The notes: generated by a model not told the origin, from the letters alone. 64,000 nucleotides of DNA from Bacteroides coprosuis DSM 18011 (GCA_000212915.1 CM001167.1:2906780-2970779); one strand, 5' to 3'. Counted from the first letter of the stretch, positions 45,939-56,829 are shown. Made by a program: numbers and translations.

Positions 45939-47630
45939 ATGGAATGGATTAATGTTTTACTGCATGACCCTAATTCGATAGCTCATATAGTACTGCTATA
46001 TGCTTTTGTTATTGCAGCAGGGGTTGCACTCGGTAAAATTAAAATTTTTGGTGTATCACTAGGTGTCACCTTTGTTCTTTTTACAGGAATTGTGATGGGC
46101 CATTTTGGGTTTAAAGTGAACCCAGAGACACTTCATTTTATTCAGGAGTTTGGCCTAATTCTTTTCGTTTTCTGTATTGGTCTTCAAGTAGGACCAGCCT
46201 TCTTTACTTCCTTTAAAAAAGGAGGAATGACTTTAAATTTACTCGCCGTCGGTATTGTAACTCTCAATATTGTAGTTGCTCTAAGCATCTATTATATAAT
46301 GGGAGGACGCATTGAACTACCTATGATTATAGGTACTCTTTATGGTGCAGTAACGAATACTCCAGGACTTGGTGCGGCTCAAGAAGCCCTAAACCAAATT
46401 GGCTATGAAGGACCTGAGATTGCATTGGGGTATGCTTGTGCCTACCCGCTAGGAGTTATTGGCATCATAGGTTGTATCATAGCTATCCGATACATTTTTA
46501 GAGTGAACATCAAAAAAGAAGAAGAAGAGCTTCTTGCAGAAAAAGAAGCTGGGCAAGATAAGCCCTCTCGTATTATTGTAGAAGTTACCAATGAAGCCAT
46601 AGTAGGCAAGAGCCTAAAAGATGTAAAACATTTCCTTGGATACCCTTTTATCTGCTCTCGACTTCGTAGAGGAAATTCAAGCATTATGCCCGAGGGAGAT
46701 ACGATTTTTAAAAAAGGGGATTTACTCCTTGTAGTTTGCTCTGCTGATAACACAGATGCTGTAGTAGCATTGGTAGGAAAAGAGGCCGAAGCAAATGCAT
46801 GGGATCTAGAAGCAGAAAATGACAGTTCAGAAGAGAAAGAATTAGTTTCTCGCCGAATATTAATTACCAAATCTGATATTAACGGTAAAAACTTGGGAGA
46901 ATTACAGATTAGAAATATCTACGGTGTCAATGTTACCCGTGTTAATCGTTCGGGAATGGATTTATTAGCAGATCCCAACTTAACGCTACAAGTGGGTGAC
47001 AGTGTTACTGTTGTAGGTACACTAAAAGGAATCAACCAAATAGAGAAACATTTAGGTAACTCTATGAAAAGGCTAGACCACCCTAATATTATCACCATCT
47101 TTATTGGTATTTTCTTTGGTATTCTTTTTGGTAGTTTACCTATGAAATTTCCAGGTATGCCTACCCCTGTGAAACTAGGATTGGCTGGAGGACCACTTGT
47201 TGTGGCTATATTAATTGGACGTTTCGGACATCACTTCAGATTAGTAACCTATACTACTCAAAGTGCCAACCTAATGTTAAGAGAAATAGGTATTGTTTTA
47301 TTCTTAGCCAGTGTGGGTATAAAAGCTGGAGAAAATTTCATTTCAACAGTTGTAGATGGAGACGGATTACTTTATGTAGGTTTTGGATTCCTTATAACTA
47401 TTATTCCTATATTAATTATAGGCTCTATTGCCCGTCTTTACTACAAGATTAATTATTTTACACTGATGGGATTAATAGCAGGTAGTAATACTGACCCTCC
47501 AGCACTAGCATATGCAAACTCTGTGGGATCGGGCGATGCTCCTTCTGTGGGATACTCAACAGTATATCCTCTAACAATGTTTTTAAGAATCCTTACAGGA
47601 CAAATGATACTAATGTTTATGATGGCATAA
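45939..47630 (+). CDS. YidE/YbjL-type (AAE family) transporter
   Basis: About 563 residues from the ATG at 45939 ([14 protein letters not shown]); an in-frame upstream ATG at 45870 lies before the promoter. Two homologous membrane halves, each about five or six helices (about 20-185 and 390-560), contain the duplicated signatures [20 protein letters not shown] and [18 protein letters not shown]. Between them are two TrkA-C (RCK_C) regulatory domains (about 205-285 and 295-375). The fold is that of the aspartate:alanine exchanger family; the substrate is unknown. Convergent with ndh. Confidence 0.9.
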   Translation: MEWINVLLHDPNSIAHIVLLYAFVIAAGVALGKIKIFGVSLGVTFVLFTGIVMGHFGFKVNPETLHFIQEFGLILFVFCIGLQVGPAFFTSFKKGGMTLNLLAVGIVTLNIVVALSIYYIMGGRIELPMIIGTLYGAVTNTPGLGAAQEALNQIGYEGPEIALGYACAYPLGVIGIIGCIIAIRYIFRVNIKKEEEELLAEKEAGQDKPSRIIVEVTNEAIVGKSLKDVKHFLGYPFICSRLRRGNSSIMPEGDTIFKKGDLLLVVCSADNTDAVVALVGKEAEANAWDLEAENDSSEEKELVSRRILITKSDINGKNLGELQIRNIYGVNVTRVNRSGMDLLADPNLTLQVGDSVTVVGTLKGINQIEKHLGNSMKRLDHPNIITIFIGIFFGILFGSLPMKFPGMPTPVKLGLAGGPLVVAILIGRFGHHFRLVTYTTQSANLMLREIGIVLFLASVGIKAGENFISTVVDGDGLLYVGFGFLITIIPILIIGSIARLYYKINYFTLMGLIAGSNTDPPALAYANSVGSGDAPSVGYSTVYPLTMFLRILTGQMILMFMMA

Positions 47631-47650
47631 AGCCTCACGACATGATTAAA

Positions 47651-47688
47651 AATTAAGGCTATCTGAGTTCAGGTAGCCTTAATTTTTT
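47651..47688 (+). terminator. Intrinsic terminator after the transporter gene
   Basis: Arms AATTAAGGCTATCTGA and TCAGGTAGCCTTAATT (one G-U type pair), then a T run, 21 bases past the stop. Confidence 0.9.
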
Positions 47689-47824
47689 CTGCAAATAGAC
47701 GATTAAAATTAGTTACGATCATACTGATTTTATAAGCTCCTTCTAATTATTAGTGTTTTGTATAATAATCCACTCTTATTTTTATTAGGGTTAAGACTCT
47801 ACTTTATCAGGGTCAAAACAACAA

Positions 47825-47859
47825 CATGTCGGTGTCATCGCATCGTCATGTCGGTGTCA
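47825..47859. repeat. Intergenic repeat locus C (CATGTCGGTGTCA family)
   Basis: Two exact direct copies of CATGTCGGTGTCA (47825-47837 and 47847-47859) with a 22-base period. The preceding ACAACAACAT context and the ATCG spacer align with locus B, 8.6 kb away. The inverted copy found at A and B is not recognisable here. Confidence 0.85.
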
Positions 47860-47942
47860 AAACCTTCTCTTCTTTTTTTATTAATATTTATGCACTCTAA
47901 CTCTTTATCCTATTGGATAAATATGCTTACATGCAAAGAAAA

Positions 47943-47968
47943 AAAGAGGCAGTTTAAACTGCCTCTTT
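47943..47968 (-). terminator. Intrinsic terminator after ndh
   Basis: Perfect palindrome AAAGAGGCAGTTT and its complement, followed on the minus strand by a T run, 12 bases past the ndh stop. Confidence 0.88.
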
Positions 47969-47979
47969 CATACATTTAT

Positions 47980-49347
47980 TTATTGAAATTTACTTTCATC
48001 TAAGTTTGGATCAAAAAGATTTTCACCTAGATGAGTTGTAGCGTCTGCTTGTTCGCGTTCTTTAATTGCATGTGTTTTTTTAGCATAAAATATAAATCGC
48101 AATGATTTATCGTAAGTAATATAGTTCCACATCCAATTGAGTAGTACTATAATTTTATTTCTGACTCCAAGGATAGACTTGAGGTGGACAACTAGCCACA
48201 TTGCCCAAGCTGTCCAGCCACCTACATTACATTTACCTAAATCGGCAACTGCTTTTTTTCTACCTACAGTGGCCATAGACCCATAATCTTTATATTTAAA
48301 GGGTGTCAAACCCTTATTAGATTCTTTATGCTTTATATTTTCAGCTAAGTTCCGAGCCTGTTGAATAGCTACTTGTGCCAACTGAGGGTGCCCATTTGGA
48401 TATTTAGAATCAGTCATTTGAATACACTGATCTCCAATACAAAATACATCTTGGAGACCTTTAACCGCATTGTATTCATTTACAATAATTCGCTTACCCC
48501 TTCCTAAATGATCTCCATCAATATATTTTATTGGGCTTGCAGAAACACCACTTACCCATATCAAAGAACGAGTAGATATAGATGAACCATCACTTAATTT
48601 TGCTGTATTATTTTCATATTCTTCCAAACGAGTATTCAACATGATATGAACCCCCATCTTTTGAAGATATTTTGCAGCATTTGCTGAGGATTTCTCAGAC
48701 ATACCACCCAATAGTCGGCTTGAGGCTTCTACTAGGTGTATATTCAACAAATCTGGAGACATATCGGGGTAATCTTTCGGAAAAACAAAACGCTTCATCT
48801 CAGAAAGAGCTCCCGCAATTTCTACTCCAGTTGCACCACCACCAACAATAACAATATTTAAAAGCTCATCTCTCTCTTCTTGAGTAGCACAAGTAAGTGC
48901 CCGTTCAAAGTTTGATAGTAGAGTACTACGCAATCCCAAAGCCTCTTGCATAGTTTTCATAGGAATGGCTTTTTCCTCAATACTTTTATTCCCAAAAAAG
49001 TTTGATACAGAACCAGCGGCTAAAATCAAATAATCATAGTGTAGTTTGCCAATAGAGGTCTGTAGTATTTTGCGCTCAGCATTTACTCCTCGTACTTCTG
49101 CCATTCTAAAATAGAAATCCTTCCTATTATGAAATAGCTTTCTAAAAGGGAACGAAATAGAACTTGGCTCTAAACCAGCACTTGCTACCTGATAAATTAA
49201 AGGTAAAAACTGGTGAAAGTTATTTTGGTCTATTAAGACTACTTGGAAGTCTGATTTTTTAAACCGATTGACTAGTTCCAAGCCAGCAAATCCCCCTCCA
49301 ACAACAACAACTCTTTTCTTTAGGCTTCTAGGAATATTAACACTCAT
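47980..49347 (-). CDS. ndh: Type II NADH dehydrogenase (NDH-2)
   Basis: A 455-residue single-subunit FAD enzyme that passes electrons from NADH to quinone without pumping protons. The FAD-binding GxGxxG is RVVVVGGGFAGLELVNRF at about 11-28. The NADH-binding site is NIVIVGGGATGVEIAGALSE near 161-180. The C-terminal DQCIQ and PQLAQVAIQQARNLAENI segments are typical, and a hydrophobic region near the end would associate with the membrane. It follows nuoN by 67 bases on the same strand and may be transcribed with the nuo operon. Confidence 0.92.
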   Translation of the reverse strand: MSVNIPRSLKKRVVVVGGGFAGLELVNRFKKSDFQVVLIDQNNFHQFLPLIYQVASAGLEPSSISFPFRKLFHNRKDFYFRMAEVRGVNAERKILQTSIGKLHYDYLILAAGSVSNFFGNKSIEEKAIPMKTMQEALGLRSTLLSNFERALTCATQEERDELLNIVIVGGGATGVEIAGALSEMKRFVFPKDYPDMSPDLLNIHLVEASSRLLGGMSEKSSANAAKYLQKMGVHIMLNTRLEEYENNTAKLSDGSSISTRSLIWVSGVSASPIKYIDGDHLGRGKRIIVNEYNAVKGLQDVFCIGDQCIQMTDSKYPNGHPQLAQVAIQQARNLAENIKHKESNKGLTPFKYKDYGSMATVGRKKAVADLGKCNVGGWTAWAMWLVVHLKSILGVRNKIIVLLNWMWNYITYDKSLRFIFYAKKTHAIKEREQADATTHLGENLFDPNLDESKFQ

Positions 49348-49414
49348 AACAATATAAATTATTATTCTACAATACTCTAACCTTTAAACAAACACAATAA
49401 TAAATAGCCTTCAA

Positions 49415-50839
49415 TTATAGCCCAAAACTATATGAACTCAGCAATTCATAAATAGAGCTTACTATACCAAATAATATTACACCAGCCATACATAACACAA
49501 TGCTAACCTTTGTATATCCATCACTTTTAAATGTGGCAATAGGTTTATCATTGGGCATAATGAACATTGCTTTTACAATTAACAAGTAGTAATACAGTGA
49601 TATAATGGTATTAACTAAAGCTATAAATACTAACACTTTGAATCCAGCTTCAAATGCAGCCATGAAAACAAAGAACTTACTAAAGAATCCTGCAAAAGGA
49701 GGGATTCCTCCTAAAGAGAATAGAGACAATGTCATAACAAAAACCAATTTAGGATTGGTCTGATACAGTCCATTGTAATCGCTTATATTTACTTTACCGC
49801 CTGATCGCTGTTCCACTATAGAGATAACACCAAAAATAGCAAGGTTAGCCACTAAGTATATTAATATATAATAGACCAAAGAGCTCATACCTATGGCACT
49901 TACAGATATAGCTGCCAACATAATATATCCAGCTTGGGAAATACTACTGAAAGCAAAGAAACGTTTAATATTATTTTGTCTAATAGCAAATAGGTTTGCA
50001 ATTGTAATTGAAGCTACAATAATCCACCACATCATATCTTGCCAAACATCTACTAATGGAGCAAATGCTTTTATTAAGATAGTCATTAGCACAAAAGCAG
50101 CAGCAGCCTTGGATATAACAGATAGATAACCTGTTACATTGGTTGGAGCGCCTTCATATACATCTGCTGCCCATAAATGGAAGGGCACAAGAGAAATCTT
50201 AAAACCTAGACCTCCTACAACAAAAACCAATCCCATAATTTGCAAAGGAGTCATAGTGATTGATTGCAATAAGTCACTAAAATATAAGCTACCATTAGTG
50301 CCATAAATATAAGAAATACCAAATAGCATCAACCCTGAAGAAAATAGTGCCAACAAAATAAACTTAGCTCCAGCCTCAACAGATTCTATCTTGTATTTAT
50401 TAAATGCCACCAAGCAAGACATCGGAATAGATGCCAACTCTAACCCAATAAAGAATAATAGGAAGTGACCCGCACTTACCATATAAGACATTCCTAAAAG
50501 AGTAAACAGAGTAATCACATAGAACTCACCTCTCCTTATTGAAGTATCTTCTCTTCTCAACCAGACATCTGATTGCAGAATTACAATCAGTGTACCGAAA
50601 GCTAAAATAGTCTTTACAATACTTACGATAGGTGAGCTTTCGTACATACCTCCACAAAGTGACAACTCAGCAGTAGGTAGGAAATTATATATTATATGCC
50701 CTGCCAAACCTAACGAGGTTATCAGGTGAAAGTACTTACGACCTTTATCTCCAGCAAAGAGATCAAATAATAGTAGAAAAACTATCAAAGCCAAAAGAGA
50801 TAACTCTGGGCGCATGAGTAGTAATTGAGTATAGTCCAT
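49415..50839 (-). CDS. nuoN: Complex I subunit N
   Basis: A 474-residue antiporter-like membrane subunit with about 14 helices. [19 protein letters not shown], the conserved [20 protein letters not shown] with its channel Lys and the following segment, and [14 protein letters not shown] near the middle identify NuoN. It would move protons in the membrane arm. It is the last nuo gene, 22 bases after nuoM. Confidence 0.95.
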   Translation of the reverse strand: MDYTQLLLMRPELSLLALIVFLLLFDLFAGDKGRKYFHLITSLGLAGHIIYNFLPTAELSLCGGMYESSPIVSIVKTILAFGTLIVILQSDVWLRREDTSIRRGEFYVITLFTLLGMSYMVSAGHFLLFFIGLELASIPMSCLVAFNKYKIESVEAGAKFILLALFSSGLMLFGISYIYGTNGSLYFSDLLQSITMTPLQIMGLVFVVGGLGFKISLVPFHLWAADVYEGAPTNVTGYLSVISKAAAAFVLMTILIKAFAPLVDVWQDMMWWIIVASITIANLFAIRQNNIKRFFAFSSISQAGYIMLAAISVSAIGMSSLVYYILIYLVANLAIFGVISIVEQRSGGKVNISDYNGLYQTNPKLVFVMTLSLFSLGGIPPFAGFFSKFFVFMAAFEAGFKVLVFIALVNTIISLYYYLLIVKAMFIMPNDKPIATFKSDGYTKVSIVLCMAGVILFGIVSSIYELLSSYSFGL

Positions 50840-50861
50840 ATCTTTTTCTATCTTTTATTTA

Positions 50862-52343
50862 TTAATTTATTAACTGTACAAGAAAAGTAGATGCACTTTC
50901 ACTAATAATATTGGAGAAGAAGAATGGAAAAGATCCTACTCCTACAATACAAATAATGAGTACAATTACACTTAATTTTTCATCCCAACTAGCATCTGTA
51001 AGAATAAGAAAAGATTTGTTTTCTACTTCTCCATAAATAGATCGGCCAATTAGGCGTAATATATATACAGCAGTAATTACAATAGAACTTGTAGCTAGAA
51101 TAGTAAAGACTCTATGGAAAGTATCTGTATTTTCAAATGAACCCACAAAAATGGTCATTTCAGCTACAAATCCACTAAATCCAGGTAATCCTAAGTTTGC
51201 CAAACCTGCTATCACATAACAAACAGAAAGGAATGGCATGATTTTCATAAGTCCTCTTAACTCTCTGACATCTCGAGTATGAGTACGACCATAAATCATA
51301 CCAATCAGGGCAAAAAATAATGCTGTGATTAATCCATGAGATAACATTTGAAGAACGGCTCCAGTAGCAGCTGTCTGTGTCATCATAAGAATAGCAAATA
51401 ATACTAATCCACAATGCGATACTGAAGAGTAAGCATTGATATACTTCAAATCGGTTTGTACACAAGCAGAGAATGCTCCATAAACGACACTAATTCCTGT
51501 CAATATCAAGAATATCCATGATAGTTCTTGAGCAGCTTCGGGCATTAAATACATGGCTACACGGAAACATCCATATCCTCCTAGTTTCATCAATACCCCA
51601 GCATGAAGCATAGAGACAGCTGTTGGCGCCGAAGCATGACCATCAGGGCTCCATGTATGGAATGGGAATAAAGCACCTAGTACTCCAAAACCCAAGAACG
51701 TCATTGGGAAGAAAATTCTTTGCATTTCTATAGGGATATGAAGACCTCCTATTTCTAACAAGTTCATACTAGTAGCTCCTGCTCCAAAGTATATCCCTAA
51801 AATTCCAAAGAGCAAAAACGCAGATGCTCCCATCAACATCAGAGTTAGTTTCATAGCTGAATACTCTTTTTTTCCTGTACCCCATACGCCTATTAGCAAA
51901 TACATAGGGATTAAAGCGATTTCATAAAACATAAACATTGTAAAGAGATCTATGCTAATAAAAAAGCCAAATACACCCATACTTAGTAAAGTGTACCATA
52001 AGAAGTATTCTTTGGTCTGTTCTTTCATCTTCCAAGAAGCAAACACTCCCGTAAAAACGATAACTGATGCAAGCAATAACATTACTACTGATATGCCATC
52101 GACCCCTACTGCATAGCAAATATTTAATGGTTTGTACCACTCTATACTCTGAGTAAACAACATTTGAGAAGTATCTCCCGCAGCCCTTGCTTGAAGATAC
52201 ATATATGTTAGTGTTACAGACATAGCAATAAGTAAAGATGAACCTACTACCATAACTGTATGTGTTTGTTTCATGTTCCTAGATATCCATAGGGCTAGTA
52301 ACATGAGGAGTGGAATCAGAACAAATATTGACAAAAAATTCAT
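50862..52343 (-). CDS. nuoM: Complex I subunit M
   Basis: A 493-residue antiporter-like subunit of the proton-pumping arm. MFMFYEIALIPMYLLIGVWG carries the conserved Glu of helix TM5, FGVLGALFPFHTWSPDGH the central segment, and YINAYSSVSHCGLVLFAILM the following helix. The length and order between nuoL and nuoN are standard. Confidence 0.96.
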   Translation of the reverse strand: MNFLSIFVLIPLLMLLALWISRNMKQTHTVMVVGSSLLIAMSVTLTYMYLQARAAGDTSQMLFTQSIEWYKPLNICYAVGVDGISVVMLLLASVIVFTGVFASWKMKEQTKEYFLWYTLLSMGVFGFFISIDLFTMFMFYEIALIPMYLLIGVWGTGKKEYSAMKLTLMLMGASAFLLFGILGIYFGAGATSMNLLEIGGLHIPIEMQRIFFPMTFLGFGVLGALFPFHTWSPDGHASAPTAVSMLHAGVLMKLGGYGCFRVAMYLMPEAAQELSWIFLILTGISVVYGAFSACVQTDLKYINAYSSVSHCGLVLFAILMMTQTAATGAVLQMLSHGLITALFFALIGMIYGRTHTRDVRELRGLMKIMPFLSVCYVIAGLANLGLPGFSGFVAEMTIFVGSFENTDTFHRVFTILATSSIVITAVYILRLIGRSIYGEVENKSFLILTDASWDEKLSVIVLIICIVGVGSFPFFFSNIISESASTFLVQLIN

Positions 52344-52375
52344 ATCTAATTATTTTTTCTTTTTCATTAATTATT

Positions 52376-54298
52376 TTAGGCAAGCCAAACTATTCCAAAA
52401 TAGGTAAATAGTAAAGCTACAAAGATGACAATTGCACCCCATAAAAAAACAACAGCATAACTCTGTACATTGCCACTTTGCAATCCTCTTATTTTAAATG
52501 ACACTTGATTAGTTATCCAAGCAAGAGAGTCAAAGAATGCATCTATGACATGCTTATCAAACCATGCAATGGGTTTAGAAATACATCCAAAAATTACCTT
52601 ATGAGTGATAAATTGATAAACCTCATCAATATAAAAACGATGTGTTGCAGCTTTGTGTAATCCTTTAAATTGACGTTCCAATTGATTAGCAACTTTTCGA
52701 TCGCTTTTTCTATACATAAATGTTGCTATAATAATAGCAATAACAGCTACTATCAAACTTGTTGTAGCAACTTGTGCGTCTATATGAATGATATAAGGAG
52801 TTCCATCACTACTGATATATTTACCAAAAGGAATAAAGCCAGCTATACAAGTAATAAGAGTTAGAATAATAAGAGGAATTGTCATAGACGAAGGTGATTC
52901 ATGAGGTACATGAGCATGACCTTCTGCATCAGTTTTTGTTTCGTATGCTTTACCCCAGAATACGTTATAGTATAACCTGAACATATAGAAAGCTGTTAGA
53001 CCTGCAACGAATGTCATCAAATATCCCATCAAAGGGCTAAACATAAAGGTTGCAGCCAGAATCTCATCTTTTGAGAAGAAACCACTAAATGGCCAGATAC
53101 CTGCTATTGCTAAACAAGCAATAAGGAAAGTTATGTGAGTAATTGGCATATGCTTCCGTAAGCTTCCCATATCTTTCATTTCATTAGAATGTACAGCATG
53201 TATGATTGCTCCAGCGCCCAAGAATAAAGTAGCTTTAAACATGGCATGAGTAAACAGATGAAACATAGAAGCCATATAACCTAAACCTCCTGCATGAGGA
53301 TCCATAGAAGTACAAACTCCTAAAGCAACTATCATAAATCCGATCTGAGAGATTGTAGAAAATGCAAGTACACGCTTAATATCAGTCTGAACACAAGCTA
53401 TTACAGCTGCAAATAAAGCTGTAAAGGCTCCTACATATCCAGCAAAGTGCAAAACTTCGGGTGCAAAGCCAATGAATAGAGGAAATAGACGTGCAATTAA
53501 ATAAACACCAGCAACTACCATTGTGGCGGCATGAATTAAAGCACTGACAGGTGTTGGACCTTCCATTGCATCGGGCAGCCAAATATGAAGAGGGAACATG
53601 GCACTCTTACCTGCACCACCAATTATCATCAGTCCCAATGCCAAAGGAATCATAGTTCCAGCAGCTGCAATTGCTTTCATATAAGGAGCAAAATCAAACG
53701 AGAAAGAGCCCACATAGAAACCATAAACTAAAATACCAATTAGAAAACCTAAGTCAGCAAAGCGAGTTACAATAAATGCTTTCTTCGCTGCTGCAATAGC
53801 TGAGGGCTTAGTATAATAAAACCCGATTAACAAATAACTTGACACTCCTACAAGTTCCCAGAAAAGGTACATCTGGAAAATATTTGTAGCAATTACTAGC
53901 CCCAACATAGACATTGTAAAAAGCGAAAGGAATGCATAATAACGTTGAAAGCCTTTTTCGCCTTTCATATATCCCATGGAGTATATATGAACCATAAGTG
54001 ATACCGTAGTGATTACGACAAGCATCATTACAGATATTGGGTCCAACAAAACTCCCATATTAAAGGTTAGAGTATCTGTAAATGGAAGCCAAACAAAGTC
54101 AAATTGTATACCTTGACTTATTGTTCCACCAATGAAATAGCTGTAAGCAATGTAGTAAGCAAATAAGGTAGTTACTCCCAACATACATGAACCTATCAAT
54201 CCCGAAACTTTAGGCTTAATTTTATTTCCTAAAAGTCCCAAGAAAACAAAAGTGAAAAGAGGCAAAATTAGCAGTGATAATGTTGAATACTTTTCCAT
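52376..54298 (-). CDS. nuoL: Complex I subunit L
   Basis: A 640-residue antiporter-like subunit. MYLFWELVGVSSYLLIGFYY has the TM5 Glu, GGAGKSAMFPLHIWLPDAME the TM7 Lys, and VLAFSTISQIGFMIVALGVC the following helix. The C-terminal region (about 540-640) forms the long lateral helix that braces the membrane arm. It lies directly after nuoK. Confidence 0.97.
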   Translation of the reverse strand: MEKYSTLSLLILPLFTFVFLGLLGNKIKPKVSGLIGSCMLGVTTLFAYYIAYSYFIGGTISQGIQFDFVWLPFTDTLTFNMGVLLDPISVMMLVVITTVSLMVHIYSMGYMKGEKGFQRYYAFLSLFTMSMLGLVIATNIFQMYLFWELVGVSSYLLIGFYYTKPSAIAAAKKAFIVTRFADLGFLIGILVYGFYVGSFSFDFAPYMKAIAAAGTMIPLALGLMIIGGAGKSAMFPLHIWLPDAMEGPTPVSALIHAATMVVAGVYLIARLFPLFIGFAPEVLHFAGYVGAFTALFAAVIACVQTDIKRVLAFSTISQIGFMIVALGVCTSMDPHAGGLGYMASMFHLFTHAMFKATLFLGAGAIIHAVHSNEMKDMGSLRKHMPITHITFLIACLAIAGIWPFSGFFSKDEILAATFMFSPLMGYLMTFVAGLTAFYMFRLYYNVFWGKAYETKTDAEGHAHVPHESPSSMTIPLIILTLITCIAGFIPFGKYISSDGTPYIIHIDAQVATTSLIVAVIAIIIATFMYRKSDRKVANQLERQFKGLHKAATHRFYIDEVYQFITHKVIFGCISKPIAWFDKHVIDAFFDSLAWITNQVSFKIRGLQSGNVQSYAVVFLWGAIVIFVALLFTYFGIVWLA

Positions 54299-54306
54299 AT
54301 CAAATC

Positions 54307-54615
54307 TTAGTCTTTTAGTTTATTCAGATTTCCAACCTGAATATTATTTAAGTTTCGGTACACTGTAATAATAATAGCAATTGCTACAGCAGATTCTACA
54401 GCAGATAGCCCTATTGAAAAGATGGCAAAAAACATCCCTTCTAAGTTTTCTGGGTATAGAAATCGATTAAACACTGCAAAGTTTATATCTACAGCATTCA
54501 ATATTAACTCAACTGATATTAGAATAGTCAGTAAGTTTCGACGAATAAAGAAACCAAAAATCCCCGCAAACAACATAAAAGCTGAAACGAGTAAATAATA
54601 TTGCATCGGTACCAT
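54307..54615 (-). CDS. nuoK: Complex I subunit K
   Basis: A 102-residue subunit with three membrane helices. The conserved acidic residues sit in ILISVELILNAVDINF (helix 2) and SIGLSAVESAVAIAIIITVY (helix 3), which form part of the proton path linking the quinone site to the antiporter subunits. It is encoded between nuoJ and nuoL. Confidence 0.95.
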   Translation of the reverse strand: MVPMQYYLLVSAFMLFAGIFGFFIRRNLLTILISVELILNAVDINFAVFNRFLYPENLEGMFFAIFSIGLSAVESAVAIAIIITVYRNLNNIQVGNLNKLKD

Positions 54616-54652
54616 AACCTATATATCTTTTATCTTTTAAATACTTTATTAA

Positions 54653-55168
54653 TTATCTCTTTCTAGCTATTACAATAGCACCAATTACACAAGCTAGCAA
54701 TAGCACCCCCATTAATTCAAAAGGGATGAGATATTGAAATTTTTCTGTTCCCAACATGGTTTTACCTATCTGATTCATTCCCACTTCAACATCGTTGAAC
54801 ATCGCTTCTTTAAATACGTTTTTTAGAATCAAAAAGGCACATACTAGAAAAGAAACTACTGCAGTAATAGCACCAACCCAAAATTTAGACTTAGGTAATT
54901 TTTCTGCACGGTCGTTCATACCCTTACTAGATGTTAGGAGTATTGCAAAAACATATAAGACTGTTATTCCTCCTGCATAAACCATTAACTGAACAGCCCC
55001 AAGAAAAGAGTAGTTAAGCTGGAAGTAGATTCCCGCAGTTCCAAGCAAAACAAAAAGCAGATAGGTTGCCGAACGCAAAATACGACTTGTTGTTACAGTT
55101 AATACTGAGAAAACAACAATAATCAATGCCAAAACAGCAAATACTACAGCTTCGAATGTAATATTCAT
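54653..55168 (-). CDS. nuoJ: Complex I subunit J
   Basis: A 171-residue subunit with five membrane helices. SRILRSATYLLFVLLGTAG and the flexible helix QLMVYAGGITVLYVFAILL near residues 60-80 are the NuoJ signature. It lies 61 bases after nuoI on the same transcript. Confidence 0.94.
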   Translation of the reverse strand: MNITFEAVVFAVLALIIVVFSVLTVTTSRILRSATYLLFVLLGTAGIYFQLNYSFLGAVQLMVYAGGITVLYVFAILLTSSKGMNDRAEKLPKSKFWVGAITAVVSFLVCAFLILKNVFKEAMFNDVEVGMNQIGKTMLGTEKFQYLIPFELMGVLLLACVIGAIVIARKR

Positions 55169-55229
55169 AATGAATGTATTTTATATTACTATATTTTATT
55201 TTGTATTAAGTTGATATCCTCTCTACAAT

Positions 55230-55694
55230 TCAATTCTTTTTATTCAGCTTCAACTCTAATACTGTTTTATCGAACACAGCATGTTCAAATTTGTTATTAA
55301 AGCGAATAGCCTTGGTAGGACACACATCTACACATAAATTGCAATACATGCATGAACCTAGGTTGTATTTATAATCTACAAGTTTCTTTTTCTTCTTTCC
55401 TGTTTCCTCATCAACAACCATTTCTGATATTACCTCAATTGTTCCATTAGGACAAGCATTCTGGCATAACCCACAAGCAATGCACTTATTATTACCATCT
55501 TCATCGTGAGGCATCTCTAATGTTCCACGAAATCTTTCGGGAATAACTAAGGTTTCTCTATTTTCAGGATAACATTGTGTTACTTTAGGAGTAAAGAACT
55601 CTTTCAATGTAACCCTCATTCCTGTTGTGAGAGAGCTTATAGCTGATATAATTTTCTGTATATATGATTTTTTATTTCCCATTTCTCTATTCAT
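55230..55694 (-). CDS. nuoI: Complex I iron-sulphur subunit I
   Basis: A 154-residue peripheral subunit with two [4Fe-4S] clusters: Cys71, 74, 77 and 81 in CIACGLCQNACPNG, and Cys115, 118, 121 and 125 in CMYCNLCVDVCPTK. It forms the electron path to NuoB. The basic N-terminal stretch is membrane-proximal. Because NuoEFG are missing, these clusters may receive electrons from a donor other than NADH, for example ferredoxin; this is an inference. Confidence 0.96.
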   Translation of the reverse strand: MNREMGNKKSYIQKIISAISSLTTGMRVTLKEFFTPKVTQCYPENRETLVIPERFRGTLEMPHDEDGNNKCIACGLCQNACPNGTIEVISEMVVDEETGKKKKKLVDYKYNLGSCMYCNLCVDVCPTKAIRFNNKFEHAVFDKTVLELKLNKKN

Positions 55695-55712
55695 TATTTT
55701 ATCAGTTTACGA

Positions 55713-56789
55713 TTAAAAATGCCAGCCAAAAGTTACACAGAGAGCCATTACTAATAGGTTTACTAAACCTATCGGCACTAAATATTTCCACTCAAGTTGT
55801 AATATTTGATCAACACGTAAACGTGGGAAAGTCCATTTTATCCACATCAATACCCACACTAAAAAGAAAGTCTTACCAAAGAACCAGATAAAACCAGGAA
55901 TGACATCCATTATGGCATTAAAGCCGTTTAAACCAGATACATGGAAAGGCATCCAGCCACCTAAGAATACAGTAGCAGCAAAACCAGATACGATAAAAAG
56001 GTTGACAAATTCTGCAACATAAAATAATCCAAAGTGCATACCTGAATATTCAGTATGGAAACCCGCTGTTAATTCAGACTCAGCTTCAGGTAAATCGAAT
56101 GGACCACGGTTTACTTCTGCGTTTGCAGCAATAAGATATATCACAAAAGCGATTAAAGCAGGCAGATGTCCTTTGAACAAAAACCAGCCATTTGCTTGTT
56201 GTGCTACAATTTCACTTATTTGCATTGTACCAGTCAATGCAACTATAGTCAATGCAGACAGACCTATAGACAACTCATAGCTAATCATCTGAGCCCCACT
56301 CCTCATCGCTGCAATTAATGAAAATTTATTATTACTTCCCCAACCAGCTAAAAGAATACCTATGACCCCTATTGAGGATACAGCTAAGAAGAAGAATACC
56401 CCAATATTAAAGTCTAAAATTTCCAAACCTTGGCTGATAGGTAAGCAAGCAAAAGCAAGGACAGAACCTACTACCACTATATAGGGAGCTAAATTGTATA
56501 AAAACTTATCGGAGTGCTTTATAATAATAATCTCCTTTGTTAACATTTTCAATACATCGGCAAAAAGTTGGAATATACCCCATGGACCTACACGATTAGG
56601 TCCAAATCTGCATTGAAAAAAGGCACATACTTTACGCTCCATATAAATCATTATTATAGCTATAATAGCATATAAAGCTAAAATACATACACCCACTAAA
56701 ACACATTCTACAAATAGCGCTAATCCTTGAGATAAAAACCCAGAGAGCCAATCGTGAATACTACTTGTAATAATTCCAAAATCAAACAT
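55713..56789 (-). CDS. nuoH: Complex I subunit H
   Basis: A 358-residue subunit with about eight or nine helices that builds the quinone-binding chamber. ERKVCAFFQCRFGPNRVGPW (about 51-70) and the loop NRGPFDLPEAESELTAGFHT (about 225-244) with its acidic residues are diagnostic. It is located between nuoCD and nuoI. Confidence 0.97.
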   Translation of the reverse strand: MFDFGIITSSIHDWLSGFLSQGLALFVECVLVGVCILALYAIIAIIMIYMERKVCAFFQCRFGPNRVGPWGIFQLFADVLKMLTKEIIIIKHSDKFLYNLAPYIVVVGSVLAFACLPISQGLEILDFNIGVFFFLAVSSIGVIGILLAGWGSNNKFSLIAAMRSGAQMISYELSIGLSALTIVALTGTMQISEIVAQQANGWFLFKGHLPALIAFVIYLIAANAEVNRGPFDLPEAESELTAGFHTEYSGMHFGLFYVAEFVNLFIVSGFAATVFLGGWMPFHVSGLNGFNAIMDVIPGFIWFFGKTFFLVWVLMWIKWTFPRLRVDQILQLEWKYLVPIGLVNLLVMALCVTFGWHF

Positions 56790-56829
56790 AAATATTCTTG
56801 TTTGTATATTTTTAATTAATATCAGATTG

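Larger units (their letters stand above)
47631..47979. other. Non-coding interval between the transporter and ndh
   Basis: These 349 bases between convergent genes contain the transporter terminator, intergenic repeat locus C, and the ndh terminator. An 81-codon open frame here runs through all three elements and looks spurious. Confidence 0.65.

Noticed and set aside
47758-48003. 81-codon plus-strand open frame between the transporter and ndh
   Set aside because: It runs through repeat locus C and the ndh terminator into the end of ndh, has no promoter or family resemblance, and reads as low-complexity.
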